From Reclinomonas americana ATCC 50394 (taxonomy: Eukaryota > Jakobida > Jakobea > Jakobida): a DNA stretch of 64,000 nucleotides. The stretch is from NCBI GenBank assembly GCA_048213135.1, contig PS015061.1, positions 77,381 to 141,380 of the forward strand, written 5' to 3'. The translations under genes and the position numbers were made by a program. The notes beneath the pieces were generated by a model. That model worked only from the letters and a program-made list of their open reading frames with translations, was not told where the DNA came from and searched no databases. This document shows, piece by piece, positions 24,624 through 34,821 of this stretch (position 1 is the first letter of the stretch; the number at the start of each line of letters is the position of its first letter).

Positions 24624-27616
24624 ATGGTGAGTCGTCGCGTCGCTGTGCATGCGTGTGTTGCACATGTGCTGTGTGTGGGCGTGTGTGAGAGAGCGTGTGG
24701 CAGAGTGAGAGAGGCTGTTTTTGTGAGGGTGCATGGCCGTCATGGCATGTGCGACAGAGAGCGGCATGTCGTCCCCGTGTCGCGCAGTGAGAGCACGTGG
24801 TGCACGCGCACACGGGCGCACAGTGAGGCAGAGGAGAACAGAAGCAGACTCGCGCTCAACTTGTTCACACATTTTTCATGGCACTTTCGAGACAGCCAGT
24901 GTTTGTGTGTGTCAGAGCACGTTTGTTTGCTAGCTAGCATCGTGTCAGACGCCACTCAGTCACGCAACGAGGGGGTGTGGTGTTGGGGCTGGTGGGGTGC
25001 GACATGGCGGTGCGCATGTGCACATGTGCTGACTCTTCTTGTTCTTCTTGTGCAGCCGCGCGCTCCCACCCGCGAGAAGAGCCACAAGTCGAAGCCGTAC
25101 GCCAAGCCCGGCAAGGCCAGCGAGCCCGACCCGCTGCACTTGGCTCGCCCCAAGAACATGTCTGTGGGCGCGTCTGTGCGCAAGGTCAAGGACTTGACCC
25201 GCTTTGTGCGCTGGCCCAAGTACGTGCGCCTGCAGCGCCAGCGCAGCATCCTGAACCGCCGCCTGAAGGTGCCCCCCTCCTACCCTTGTGCTTCAGAGCG
25301 AGAGAGAGGGCAACTCGCTGAATCATTGTTGTGTTGCGAAAAAAATAGGTGCCACCAGCGATCAACCACTTCACCTTCACGCTGAACAAGAACGCGGCCA
25401 CCAACCTGTTCAAGCTGCTGCTGAAGTACCGCCCGGAGACCCGCTCTGAGAAGCGCTCTCGTCTGCGTGAGCAGGCTGCCAACGAGCAGCAGCAGGCGTC
25501 CACCAAGCCGCACTTTGTCAAGTACGGCCTGAACCACATTGTGTCGCTCGTCGAGAGCAAGGAGGCCAAGCTCGTCATCATTGCGCACGACGTCGACCCG
25601 ATTGAGGTGCGTACTCACACCACACCCACACGCACCCTGTGCCGACTGATGCTCGTCCACGTTTCCCTTTCTTTTTTCTCCCCTCCACTTCCATTTTCAG
25701 GGAGGTGCACCGCCGGACGGTGCTCGGGGACCGTTTCATCACAAGATGTGAGAGCTGCAGTGTGTGCGCCGCGAGGCGTGCACGTGCGCATACACACTTG
25801 GGAAGGGGCGTGGAGAGGTTTGCCGTCATGCATGCGTGACGGCGCCTCTGGTTAGGGCGTTTTTTATGCGTAGACCACCATGCGCACAGTGGGCGGGATT
25901 TGTGCCATGTTGGCCTCTCTGCACACACTTGTGTGGGAGACGGTCTGACGGCATCCCGCCCACACACGATGGTGTAGCCGCCCCATGACCCACCCCGGAG
26001 AGATGTGGGCCAGAGTGTGTGTGTTGCTGTTGTTTGTGGTCGTGGTGGTGGTGGTTGGCGCTTTGTCGCCCTCTCTCCCCCTCGCACACACACACACACA
26101 CACGCTCTGCGACTAGGGCCTGCACGTGTTTTGTGGCCGTGCATGGAAAGAAGAGAAGGTGGAGGCGGCATGCCCACTTGATTTCTCTCCCAATGACCCC
26201 ATCTCTCCCTCCTGTCCACCCACACACGAGGAGACTTGATTGATTGAGAGAACGAGAGATTTGAGGAGGCGGTTGCTGTCAGTGACGTGCTAGGGGGTGT
26301 CACGTGAGCATCCATCATCATCACATGATGGTGGCTCCGCTTCTCGTGGCACTTGTTCCCAGTGATGCACCGAGACGCAATCTGCTTGGACGCCCGTGTT
26401 ATCCCTCTTTTCTCTTCTCTTCTCTCCTCTCCTCTCCCGTCTCGTACGCGTGGCGCTAAACCCGAATCCATCCGCAACTCCAGCTGGTCGTCTTCCTGCC
26501 GGTGCTGTGCCGCCGAATGGGTGTGCCGTACTGCATTGTCAAGGGCAAGGCTCGCCTCGGCCAGGTCGTCCACAAGAAGACTGCCACGGCCCTGGCCATC
26601 ACCTCTGTCCGTGATGAGGTGAGTCATTGGGGGAAGGAGGGATAGGGGGGAAGGGGATTGGGGAAAAGGGTGGGCACTGCATGTTGTCTTTGTATGTCTT
26701 GTATTATGTCTCCTTATTTCAGAACCGTGTTGGTGTGTTATCTTTTCCTCTCTCTCTGACTCTTGCCTTCTGGCGCGATGTCCTCGTTTCGCAAAAATAT
26801 TTTGACTTGGGCGATTGGTGGCGCCTGTGGACTAGTGTATTGTATCTCCGTCTTCAGAACCGTGTTGGTTTGTGATCTGTATCTCTCTCTCTCTCTCTCT
26901 CTCTTTCCTTCTGGCGCGATGTCCTCGTATCGCAAATGTGTTGACTTGGGCGAGTGGTGGTGACTGTGGACTTGTGTGCATTATGTCTCCGTCTTTCAGA
27001 ACTGTGTTGGGTTGCTGTCTGTTTCTCTGTCTCTCGCCTTCTGGCGTTCTGTCCCCCTGTCGCAGAATGTGTTGACTTGTTTCTGCGTGTTCTCTGTTTC
27101 TCTCTTTCTTCGCTCCCTTCTGGCATGTTGTCTCTATGGTGCTGGTAGTCGCAGCGGATTCTTTCCATCTTTCTGACATGCATGTTGCCTTCTGTGGAGA
27201 GCATGTCGTCGTGTTCTCTGCCTCGTGACTCAAATGCTTTGCTCTTTGTGTGCTGATATGTCTCGTGCTCTCTTCCATGTTGGCTTCAAACGCTGCACTT
27301 TGTCAAGCTCTCTTGATTGCTCTGCAGTGTGCTGGAACCTCTCTCTTCTGTCTCGTGTTCTCTTTGGTTGAATGCTCTTTGTTTCTTTCTCCCTTCTTTG
27401 CTACGCCTTCTTCCCTTTACCCGTTGCTCACCCTGTCGTTGGTGTTCACAGGACGTGGGTGCTCTGTCTCGCGTGCTCGAGTCGGTCGACGGTGCCATCC
27501 CGAAGGACTCGCACGCTCTGAACGCGTGGGGCGGTGGCGTGATGGGCGCCAAGTCGCAGGCCCGCCAGGCCGCCAAGGAGCGCGCCGTCCAGCGCGAGCA
27601 GCAGAAGCGCATGTAA
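24624..27616 (+). CDS. RPL7A: Large-subunit ribosomal protein eL8 (L7a)
   Basis: Five coding exons: 24624-24626, 25056-25268, 25349-25606, 26484-26618 and 27452-27616, giving 257 aa (human 266). All joins are phase 0. Diagnostic blocks are [53 protein letters not shown] and [15 protein letters not shown], which are near-identical to eukaryotic L7a and to the k-turn-binding L7Ae fold. The protein binds 28S rRNA in the 60S subunit. The first coding exon is the ATG alone, followed by GTGAGT; joining 25056 gives [14 protein letters not shown], matching the basic start of other L7a proteins. Introns 3 and 4 (877 and 833 nt) are about ten times longer than the local norm. Vertebrate RPL7A introns host C/D snoRNAs; I looked for box C/D pairs and found none I can support. 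Confidence 0.97.
26690..27180 (+). repeat. Tandem repeat of about 135-142 nt inside RPL7A intron 4
   Basis: Three diverged copies plus a partial fourth. Anchors AGAACCGTGTTGG at 26721 and 26856 and AGAACTGTGTTGG at 26998 set the period. Each copy also contains CTTCTGGCGCGATGTCCTCG or a close variant, and TTGACTTGGGCGA. The copies carry no open frame and no clear snoRNA boxes. Confidence 0.8.
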
Positions 27617-27689
27617 AAACCGCGCTCTCAAGTGGCTATTCTTCATCATCGTCGCTGTCGCTGTCGTCGTCGTCACCGTCACCTGTGTT

Positions 27690-27926
27690 TTATCGGGGGG
27701 ACAGGCACCGCCGGCGTTGGCGGTGGTGGTGGTGGTCGGTGGTGGTCCACAATGAAATCTCTTGGTTGGTGTGCAGCACATTATCCAAGACCGGCTCGGG
27801 AAGGGAGAAGAGTGTGAACAAGATATCGAAAGCAACATAGATTGATCGGCTCTTCACATCATCCGAACACTGGGCGATGGCCCGCACGCTGTCGAAAAAT
27901 ACCAATAGATGAGGCGCACAGCTGTA
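27690..27926 (-). CDS. Possible terminal exon of an unrecognised minus-strand gene
   Basis: After an acceptor-like TTTTTCGACAG, an open frame reads VRAIAQCSDDVKSRSIYVAF and continues through DILFTLFSLPEPVLDN to a His/Arg-rich end at TAA 27690. Third positions favour G and C. It would end 73 nt from the RPL7A stop in convergent orientation. I could not connect it to a start or to a family. It lies in a duplicated block whose other copies keep a different frame, so it may be chance. Confidence 0.25.
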   Translation of the reverse strand, partial: YSCAPHLLVFFDSVRAIAQCSDDVKSRSIYVAFDILFTLFSLPEPVLDNVLHTNQEISLWTTTDHHHHRQRRRCLSPR

Positions 27927-28139
27927 GCAGAGCCGCGACACTCACTCATCGTCTCGATCATGAGTGCGAGACTCTGCTCACACGAACAAATATTCCCTCT
28001 CTCATTAACGACGCCAGGCTCACATCGACGTACCACCCCCACCAATGCACTGACATGCGAAGCGTGGAGAAAGCAAGTAAGCAAGCAGAGGCAGTGCATT
28101 CTCACAAATATGATTGAGATTTGAGGGTCAAATCATCCC

Positions 28140-28383
28140 TCATTGGCGCTCCTCAAACTCTCCAAGAATGGACGCGAACGGGTCAGACGGCGGCGGCGGC
28201 GCAGCGGGCTCCTCCACCACCTGAAAGAGAGAGAGAGCGCGCGCACGTGTGAGCAGAGTGTGAGAAGAAAACATGACAAACAAACAGTCAGGGCGCAACA
28301 GTGGTGTTGATGTTGCTTCCCGAGCACTGGATGTCGGGAGTGACGTGCGGCGCAGGCGCCGGGGTCGGGATCATGTTGCCCAT
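28140..28383 (-). CDS. Small two-exon frame (54 aa), copy A of a tandem pair
   Basis: Exons 28383-28300 and 28220-28140 join in phase 0 across an intron that begins GTTGCG and ends TTTCAG. The product starts MGNMIPTPAPAPHVTPDIQC, then SGSNINTT, then VVEEPAAPPPPSDPFASILG and EFEERQ. Copy B at 28892-29285 has the same exon structure, with the core PAPAPHVTPDIQCSGSNI and VVEEP conserved. Met-Gly at the start could be N-myristoylated if this is the true N-terminus, and DPF is an endocytic-adaptor-type motif. Alternatively these are 3' exons of a longer adaptor gene, since a conserved Gln-Pro-Leu-Phe segment occurs upstream of each copy. Function unknown. Confidence 0.45.
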
Positions 28384-28554
28384 GGCTGCTTGAGTGAGTG
28401 TGTGAGAGAGTGATTGATTCGATTACCGGCAGGACGATAGAAGTCTCGATCGTCGCCCTTCACGCGTGCATTTGCGAGCTGTGCACAGTGGCGTCGGTAG
28501 ACAGACGCTCCATCCAGCTGGCAAGTAAGAGCATGAGCATGAGATCTGCTGCTT

Positions 28555-28626
28555 TCAAATAAAGTTGATCACGAAGTCGAACAGCGGCTGGCTGGCATAT
28601 TGGGCTGGATAGGGATCAAAAGAGCT
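28555..28626 (-). CDS. Possible short exon with DPY and QPLF motifs
   Basis: After GATGTAG, an open stretch reads SSFDPYPAQYASQPLFDF and closes at TGA 28557-28555. A homologous segment near 29500-29600 (-) keeps the same frame and the core PQHAIQPLF with synonymous codon changes, which argues for selection on protein. In the 29.5-kb copy a phase-1 GTCAGT donor can join to the MGN exon as PAMGN. Here I could not find a frame-compatible donor, so this copy may be decayed. Confidence 0.3.
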   Translation of the reverse strand, partial: SSFDPYPAQYASQPLFDFVINFI

Positions 28627-28891
28627 CTACATCAAAGCCCTCCCTGAATCGTGGCAGGCACCGCGACACGGTGTGCGAGACAGTGCTCACATCCACGCTG
28701 GCGAACAAATGCACACTCTTTCTGACACGCACGCATCTCGACGACGCCAGACTCACAACAACGTGCCACCCCACCAATGCACTAATATGAGAATCAAGCA
28801 AGAGCAAGCAGGCAAGCAGGCAGCCACTGCATTCTCAACAACATGGGATTGAAGACTTGAGGACGAAAGCCTCTCGCCGTCCCCCTGCTCG

Positions 28892-29101
28892 TCAGCTACC
28901 CCAGGCTCCCATAATGTCTGCCAGAGTGTCGCCCGTCGGTGCTGGCGGTGGAGCAGGCTCCTCCACGACCTGAGAGTGGGAGAGAGAGTGTGTGAGAGCA
29001 GAGTGAGAGAGAGACACACACACAGTCAGGCATACAAACGGACAGAGAGAGAGAGAGAGCACGTGTGTGAGAGAGAGTGGGAGAGGGAGAGAGGGAGAGC
29101 A

Positions 29102-29136
<35 letters not shown>

Positions 29137-29285
29137 TGAGAGTGTGAGAGAGAGCAGAGTGAGCGAGAAGAAAAATAAAGCGCAACTGTGGTGGTGATGT
29201 TGCTGCCCGAGCACTGGATGTCGGGTGTGACGTGCGGCGCAGGCGCAGGCGCCGCCAACATCTCTCCCATGATAGTGTTTCCCAT
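28892..29285 (-). CDS. Small two-exon frame (58 aa), copy B of a tandem pair
   Basis: Exons 29285-29187 and 28969-28892 join in phase 0 across an intron that begins GTTGCG and is filled with (GA)n/(CT)n. The product starts MGNTIMGEMLAAPAPAPHV, then TPDIQCSGSNITTT, then VVEEPAPPPAPTGDTLADIM and GAWGS. It aligns along its whole length with copy A at 28140-28383. The C-terminal residues diverge (DTLADIMGAWGS against DPFASILGEFEERQ). The upstream sequence CACACACAG directly before CAGCC-ATG is also a possible splice acceptor, so the true N-terminus may lie in an upstream exon near 29.5 kb. Confidence 0.45.
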
Positions 29286-29699
29286 GGCTGCTGTGTGTGA
29301 GTTATGAGAGAGAGTGAGAGAATTCGTCAACTGCGCTGGATGATGGAATTCTCGATCGTCGAGCCTTCACGTGCACGCGCGCGCAGTGCGAGCTTGCCCA
29401 GTGGCGCAGACAGACGCACATCCCGCTGTTGCAGCACAGACCGACGCTCCACCGAGCCGACAAGCACGATCACGAGCATGATGGCTGCCGGCGCCGATCG
29501 CGATCAACTGACGCTGATCTTTGAAGAGAGGCTGGATGGCATGTTGTGGGGCGATGAAAGGAGGGTGCATCAGCTCCCTGTCGCATGCATCGGCGTATGG
29601 ATCGTGACCTCGGCGCGCACAGGCACCGCGACGCGAAGTATTGCCTGTGCCAGACGCATCTGGAAATTGCCTGCTTTTTGCTGCTGCACCGCCTCCCAC

Positions 29700-30853
29700 G
29701 TCGCTCTTTCGTTCTGCTGTGTCTTTTCCCACATGCCCCACACACGCACTCCACCGTTGCGTGTCGCAGCAAACACCGGCGCCGGCCACTTTTCGCGATC
29801 GCCGATTGATCGTACGCGTGAGAAGATCCGCACTGCACACTCGCGCGCGCGATCGTTCCTGCAGGCGCCTGCGTTTGTATTGTGTGGATTCGGAGGGTCG
29901 TTCGCAGCGTGAAGGAGGTGGGCCACACGCGTACGCACTGGCGGCACAGCACAGCGACATGTCCACCACAGCACAGAACTGTTTCGTCGTACGCCAGCGC
30001 GCCCTTCTCTCACAGCGTGCAGCTGAGTGCAACCTCTTTGGGTAATGTAGTACAGCTCCTCTACACGTGCATGCACTCTGCTGAAGGGCGGCCGAGTGGG
30101 GAGCGTGTGGGGGACATTGCTGCGGGTCTGTTTCTCTTTGTCTGATTTCTGTTGTCTGTGTTTATTCTTTCCTCGGCCTGCGCCCGCTCGCAGCACAAGA
30201 GTGCCTCCACCCTCCACCACCATTTCCTCCCCGCGCAGGCATTTTTTCTCCAACACAAGCACACAATCAAATGCGTGGTCATGAAACCGAACTCTCATTT
30301 GCATCACCTTGGACATGCATTCGAATTCGTAACACGCACGTGACCCACGCATGCAGGTGTGCTTCAAGCCTGTGGCGCGCATGTGTGCGTGCAAGTGAGG
30401 GCGACGAGGTGGGGAAAGAGAGCGTGCGTATTATGCGACCAATACGTTGTTGTACCCTGATCGTGTTATATACGCCAGATGCAGCAATCCCACGCATTGC
30501 CTGCAGCTCTCCCTCCCCGCTCTCACACCACCACCACACAATTCACGCGGGCATGCTCCACCAAAGACCACACCTGCTTCTTTTTATTCCGCACACCAGC
30601 CAATCACACTGAGGCGACAACTGATGCAAGGAAGGCGTGCGCAAACTGTCTAGAAACGTGCGTCGCGACACCTTCAGTTTTCCCAAGTAGACACGAGCAG
30701 AGCGCACGCTGCACACGCACCTCATCACCTGCTCTCTCTCGCTGTTCACTAGACGTGTGTGTGCGTGTGTCACTGTGTGCTTTCGTTGAGCGCGTGTGTG
30801 TGCGGAGGGCAACAGAGGAGAAGCGGACACTGCATTACATCTCTAACTCTCCC
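29700..30853. other. Long intergenic stretch without a supportable gene
   Basis: About 1.1 kb between the duplicated block and the CCCH gene. Open frames exist on both strands but are rich in Arg, Ser, His and Cys, without conserved motifs or splice-linked continuation. A TTATATA at about 30467 lies about 385 nt upstream of the CCCH start codon and could be promoter-related. I see no RNA gene. Confidence 0.5.
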
Positions 30854-32357
30854 ATGCGTCGCCAGGTTCGTGCAGTATCCCTTTCTCTCTTCCTCCCTCC
30901 CTCGTGTCTCTCCCTCTGTGCTCCTCTACCCACGCACCACTGCACTCTCCACTGCTTGTGCAGACGCCACGCAAATCTCTTTTCCCTTTCTCTTTTTGTC
31001 AATACAACGCCTACTCATAATCAAACTTCTCACCCCCTTCCCCCCTGCCTCTCTCCCCTCGCCTCCCCTCCCTCCCTCTCGTGCATCAGCTGTACCCGAG
31101 CAACGACGACAGCGACGATGGCGTGGCCAGTCAACTCGCCGCCAAGGAGAGCCACAACAGAAGCACGCCCACTGCCCTGTGCCTCCCAGTGCCCTCGGGC
31201 TGGCGTACTCCACTGGACGACGACGACGAGGAGGAGAAGCACAGCAACAGCAGCAGCAGAGTGGCCTCCACAGTGATCGCCAGCAGTGTGTCGTCAGGGG
31301 AGCTGAGCAGCGACGGCGACGATACGGTATCCAAGCCGGGCGAGCATCACTCGTTGCACCGGCGCCACCGATCGGCCGGCGATGAAACCACCCTGCTCCT
31401 GCACCGCCTGCGCCCACCCTGTGTCGAGCCAGAGTCGCGTCGCCGCCGTCGCCTGCGCCTCCAGCAGCGCACGAATTTGACAGTGGACGACCTCGACTGG
31501 TCTGCTGCCGCTGCTCCTGCTGGTGCGAGTGGAGGTGGCAAGGGAGGACGGCATTCTCCAGCTGCGTCGGCTGCGGTATCAGGGCGAGTTGTTATTACGG
31601 TGGTGGCGGCCGCCATGGCCGGCGACCCGGCTGCCAGCGGCGAGAGAGTGCCCGCTGTGGACCGTTTTGATAGACTACGCGTGCGCGATGCTAGCGGCAA
31701 GACGCGCCAGTCGCGCTCGCCCGATGGCAGTGGCAGTGCTGGTGGTGGAGGCGGTTTCGCGGTTTCGTCGTCGTCATCGTCATCGCAGACGTCACCATGG
31801 GCGTCTGTTGGGGTCGACTCGTCGCAGCCGCGTCGTCGACCGCCACAGGCCGAAAAAGCACCACCGGCGCCCTTATCCGACACCACTGCGACAACAACCA
31901 CAGCAACCACCACGCTTAGATTACCTGTCGTTGTGCTGCCCGAGATTCCCCACGCACCGGTGCGCGAGTACTCGCTCGCCGCCGTTCTCATTCCCGAGGT
32001 CCTCGCCGCGCAGCAGCAGCAAAAGCAGCCCGGGTCGCCCATGTCGCCGCCGTCCAGCGGCTCACCGTCGTCGTCCACTGGGTCGCCAAGACCAAGCGGC
32101 TCGGCCTTGGCAGCTGCTGCTGCCGCCGCCGCCGGCGGCAGTGGAAGTGCGGCAAGCGGCGGTGGCATCAGCAGCAGCAACAGCAGCAACTCTCTGGAGC
32201 GTGATGGCTCGTCGGAACTGATCAAGTTCAAGACCGTCATGTGCCGCACCTTCGAGAGCACCGGCAGCTGCCCGTACGGGAACAAGTGCAAGTTTGCCCA
32301 TGTTGCGTGAAGCAAGAGAAGAAGAAGATAATGGAGAGGGAGGGGAAGATGAAGGAA

Positions 32358-32388
<31 letters not shown>

Positions 32389-32960
32389 GAGGAGGAGGAG
32401 GACGAGGAGGAAGGAGAAGAAGAATGCGAAGAAGCAGAAGTGCAAGATGAAGTTGATGCAGAGAAAAACAAGACTTGGTGAACAAGATGGAGGAGTGGGG
32501 AAAATAAGAGCAAATTAGAGGACGCAGAAGACGCGCAAGATGAAGCCGAGAAAGAGGAGAGCAACGTGGGGTGGTAGGGAAAGAAGAGCAAAACAGAGGA
32601 TGCAGATGAAAAGTGAAGCAAAGGAAAAGATGAACAACAAGGTGAAGCGCGCAAGATGAAGCCGAGGAAGAGAAGGAGAACGCGACGATGGGAGAAGAAG
32701 AAAGAGAGCACTGCAAACAAGGGGAAGAATGTGATGCAGAACAAGTAGTGAAGATGGAACAGAGAAAGGAGAGAGAAAGGAGAAAGCGACGACAAAGAGC
32801 AGGATGACAGGGGGAGGAGAGAGAGTGGGAATGAAGGGAGAAAACAGGAAGAGAGCAGGCAAGAACAAGACAAGGTGAAAAAGAAGACTAACACCGCCAA
32901 GGAAGTGAAGGAGAAGGCGGGAGATACAGAGAGAGAGAGGCAGAGAGAGAGAGAGAGAGC

Positions 32961-33001
<41 letters not shown>

Positions 33002-33168
33002 AGAGACGAAGAAGAGAGAGACGTAGACGTACGGACGGACGAAGGGCGGTAGTACGGTTAACGGTAACGACGCGTAGTCGTAGACGTCCTCCTACCTAAC
33101 CCGACCGACCAACCNNNNNNNNNNNNNNNNNNNNGAGAGAGAGACGAGAGACGAGAAGAGAGAGAGAG

Positions 33169-33250
<82 letters not shown>

Positions 33251-34293
33251 GGAGAAAGGAGGAGGAAGAGAGCAGGCAAGAACAAGCCAAGGAGGATAGA
33301 CACGTAGAAGAAGAAGGAAGAGATGGAGAAGGTGGAAGATGCAAAAGAAGTGGCGGATGTTGAAACAGAGGACACAGAACAAGAACACACAAGGAAGAGA
33401 GAGACAGACAGACAGAGAGAGAGAGAGAGAGAGAGAGAATATGCAAGAACAAAAAAAGGAGAAAAAGAAGACAAACACCGCCAAGGAAGTGAAGGAGAAG
33501 GCGGAAGATGCAGAGCATGAGAACGACATGATGACGGCGACGACGAAGAACAAGAATACAAGGAGAAGAGAGAGAGGAGAGAGAAAGGAGGAGGAAGAGA
33601 GCAGGCAAGAGCAAAATCAGGAGGAGAGAAGATAGAGACGCAGAAGAAGAAGTGGAACAATGCACAAGAAGACGTGGAGAAGGCGGAAGGTGCAAAAGAA
33701 GTGGTGGACGTTGAAACAGAAGACAGAGAACAAGAACACAGGGAAGAGAGAGAGAGAGACAGAGAAAGAGAGTAAGAACAAGACAAGGAGAAGAAGAAGA
33801 CAAACACCAAGGAAGTGAAGGAGAAGGCAGAAGATGCAGAGCATGAGAACGACATGATGACGGCGACGACGAAGAACAAGGATACAAGGAAGAAGAGAGA
33901 GAGAGAGAACAGGCAAGAACAAAACAAGTAGCGATGCAGTGCAAAAATGAACCCTCTTTTCCCCCTCTCCCCCCTCCTCCCTTCCCCCCTTCCCCCCCCT
34001 CCTCCCTTCTCCCCCTCCCCCCTCCTCCTTTCACTCACCTCTCCCTCTCCCCGCACCAGGGCCCTCACGAGCTGCGCGAAGTCCCGCAACACAAATCCTT
34101 CAAGAGCAAGCCATGCCGCTACTTTTTCAGCACCGGCGTGTGCCCCTACGGCGACCGCTGCTTCTTCGTGCACCGCTGGACCGAGCTGCCTCAAGTCGCC
34201 AGCAGTGGCCAGCTACTCCTCGCCACCTCACGTCGCCTGCCCGCCTTTGAGGACCTGTGCGGAAGCGATGACGATGACGATGCTGCACAATGA
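30854..34293 (+). CDS. Tandem CCCH zinc-finger protein of the TIS11/ZFP36 type
   Basis: Exons: 30854-30865 (MRRQ), 31090-32301 and 34060-34293. The long middle exon encodes a disordered Ser, Ala, Arg and acidic region. The fingers are FKTVMCRTFESTGSCPYGNK followed by CKFAH, and SKPCRYFFSTGVCPYGDRC followed by FFVH. Both are C-x8-C-x5-C-x3-H. After splicing, exactly 18 residues separate the last His of finger 1 from the first Cys of finger 2, as in TTP/TIS11 proteins that bind AU-rich elements and promote mRNA decay. The spacing fixes the donor at 32302, a GTTGCG site directly followed by an in-frame TGA. The intron of 1758 nt is almost pure purine on this strand. The first 12-nt exon is inferred from frame and splice signals only. 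A post-transcriptional regulator in cytoplasm and nucleus is likely. Confidence 0.88.
32302..34059 (+). repeat. Purine-strand minisatellite intron of the CCCH gene, with a gap
   Basis: About 1.6 kb of this intron is nearly all A and G on the plus strand, including (GA)n at 33135-33250. Inside are diverged copies of a longer unit: GCAAAAGAAGTGGCGGATG at about 33340 against GCAAAAGAAGTGGTGGACG at about 33690, and GCCAAGGAAGTGAAGGAGAA at about 32896 and 33480. The acceptor side switches abruptly to pyrimidines (33955-34055). Confidence 0.85.
33115..33134. other. Assembly gap (20 N)
   Basis: A 20-N run inside a (GA)n tract. The preceding 80-100 nt (from about 33018) have an odd composition of short CGTA/ACGG runs unlike their surroundings, probably low-quality sequence at a contig end. 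Confidence 0.9.
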
Positions 34294-34447
34294 TTGCTTA
34301 ATTTTTCCTTTTTTTTGCTGTTGCCTCTGCTGTCTTGCCTTTGCGTGCGTGCGTATCTGTCGGTTGCCTCCCTTGTGTGTGCCGCGACGCATGATCGGTG
34401 GTGTTCGGAAATGAAATCGAAATCCGCCTCACTCACTGCAAAACAAC

Positions 34448-34751
34448 ATGGCGGAGAGTATTGCAGGTGTCGACGATCTGTTTGCCTCGTTGGGAGCAGT
34501 GCCGCAAGCGTACACTGCACAGCGCACCACAAGACAACAACCGACTGCAACAATGCCGCCCGCTGCTCCTGTGCCTCCTCCGCCTTCTGTTCCTCCTCCG
34601 CCTCCACTTGTGTTTGCCGACGATGAGCGACGCTTCCTCGTGCAGTATCTGCGTGCGAGACAACGAGTCAATGATGATGATGATGTTGATGAGGAGGAGG
34701 GTGATGATGACTCGCGTTCGTCTTCGTCGTCGTGGGTGCGTCTGCTTTCTC

Positions 34752-34821
<70 letters not shown>

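Larger units (their letters stand above)
27850..29700. repeat. Tandemly duplicated block carrying the small paired frames
   Basis: Sequence at about 27990-28140 (CGACGCCAGGCTCACA, ACCAATGCACTGACATG, AGCAAGTAAGCAAGCAG) reappears diverged at about 28740-28890. The MGN/VVEEP exons follow in both. The sequence past copy A (TCTCGATCGTCGCCCTTCAC at about 28450) matches that past copy B (TCTCGATCGTCGAGCCTTCA at about 29352). The unit is roughly 750-850 nt, with two clear copies and part of a third. Confidence 0.7.

Noticed and set aside
24627-27451. Intronic C/D box snoRNAs in RPL7A, as in vertebrates
   Set aside because: I found no RTGATGA/CTGA pair with a terminal stem; absence by eye is weak evidence only.
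29570-30394. A 274-codon minus-strand frame upstream of the duplicated block
   Set aside because: Arg/His/Cys-rich composition, no motif, and it runs through sequence homologous to exons in another frame.
31347-34194. Long minus-strand frames of Ser/Leu/Phe/Cys repeats opposite the CCCH gene
   Set aside because: Antisense of a GA-rich intron and of a GC-rich exon; no conserved motif, and the plus strand carries well-defined fingers.
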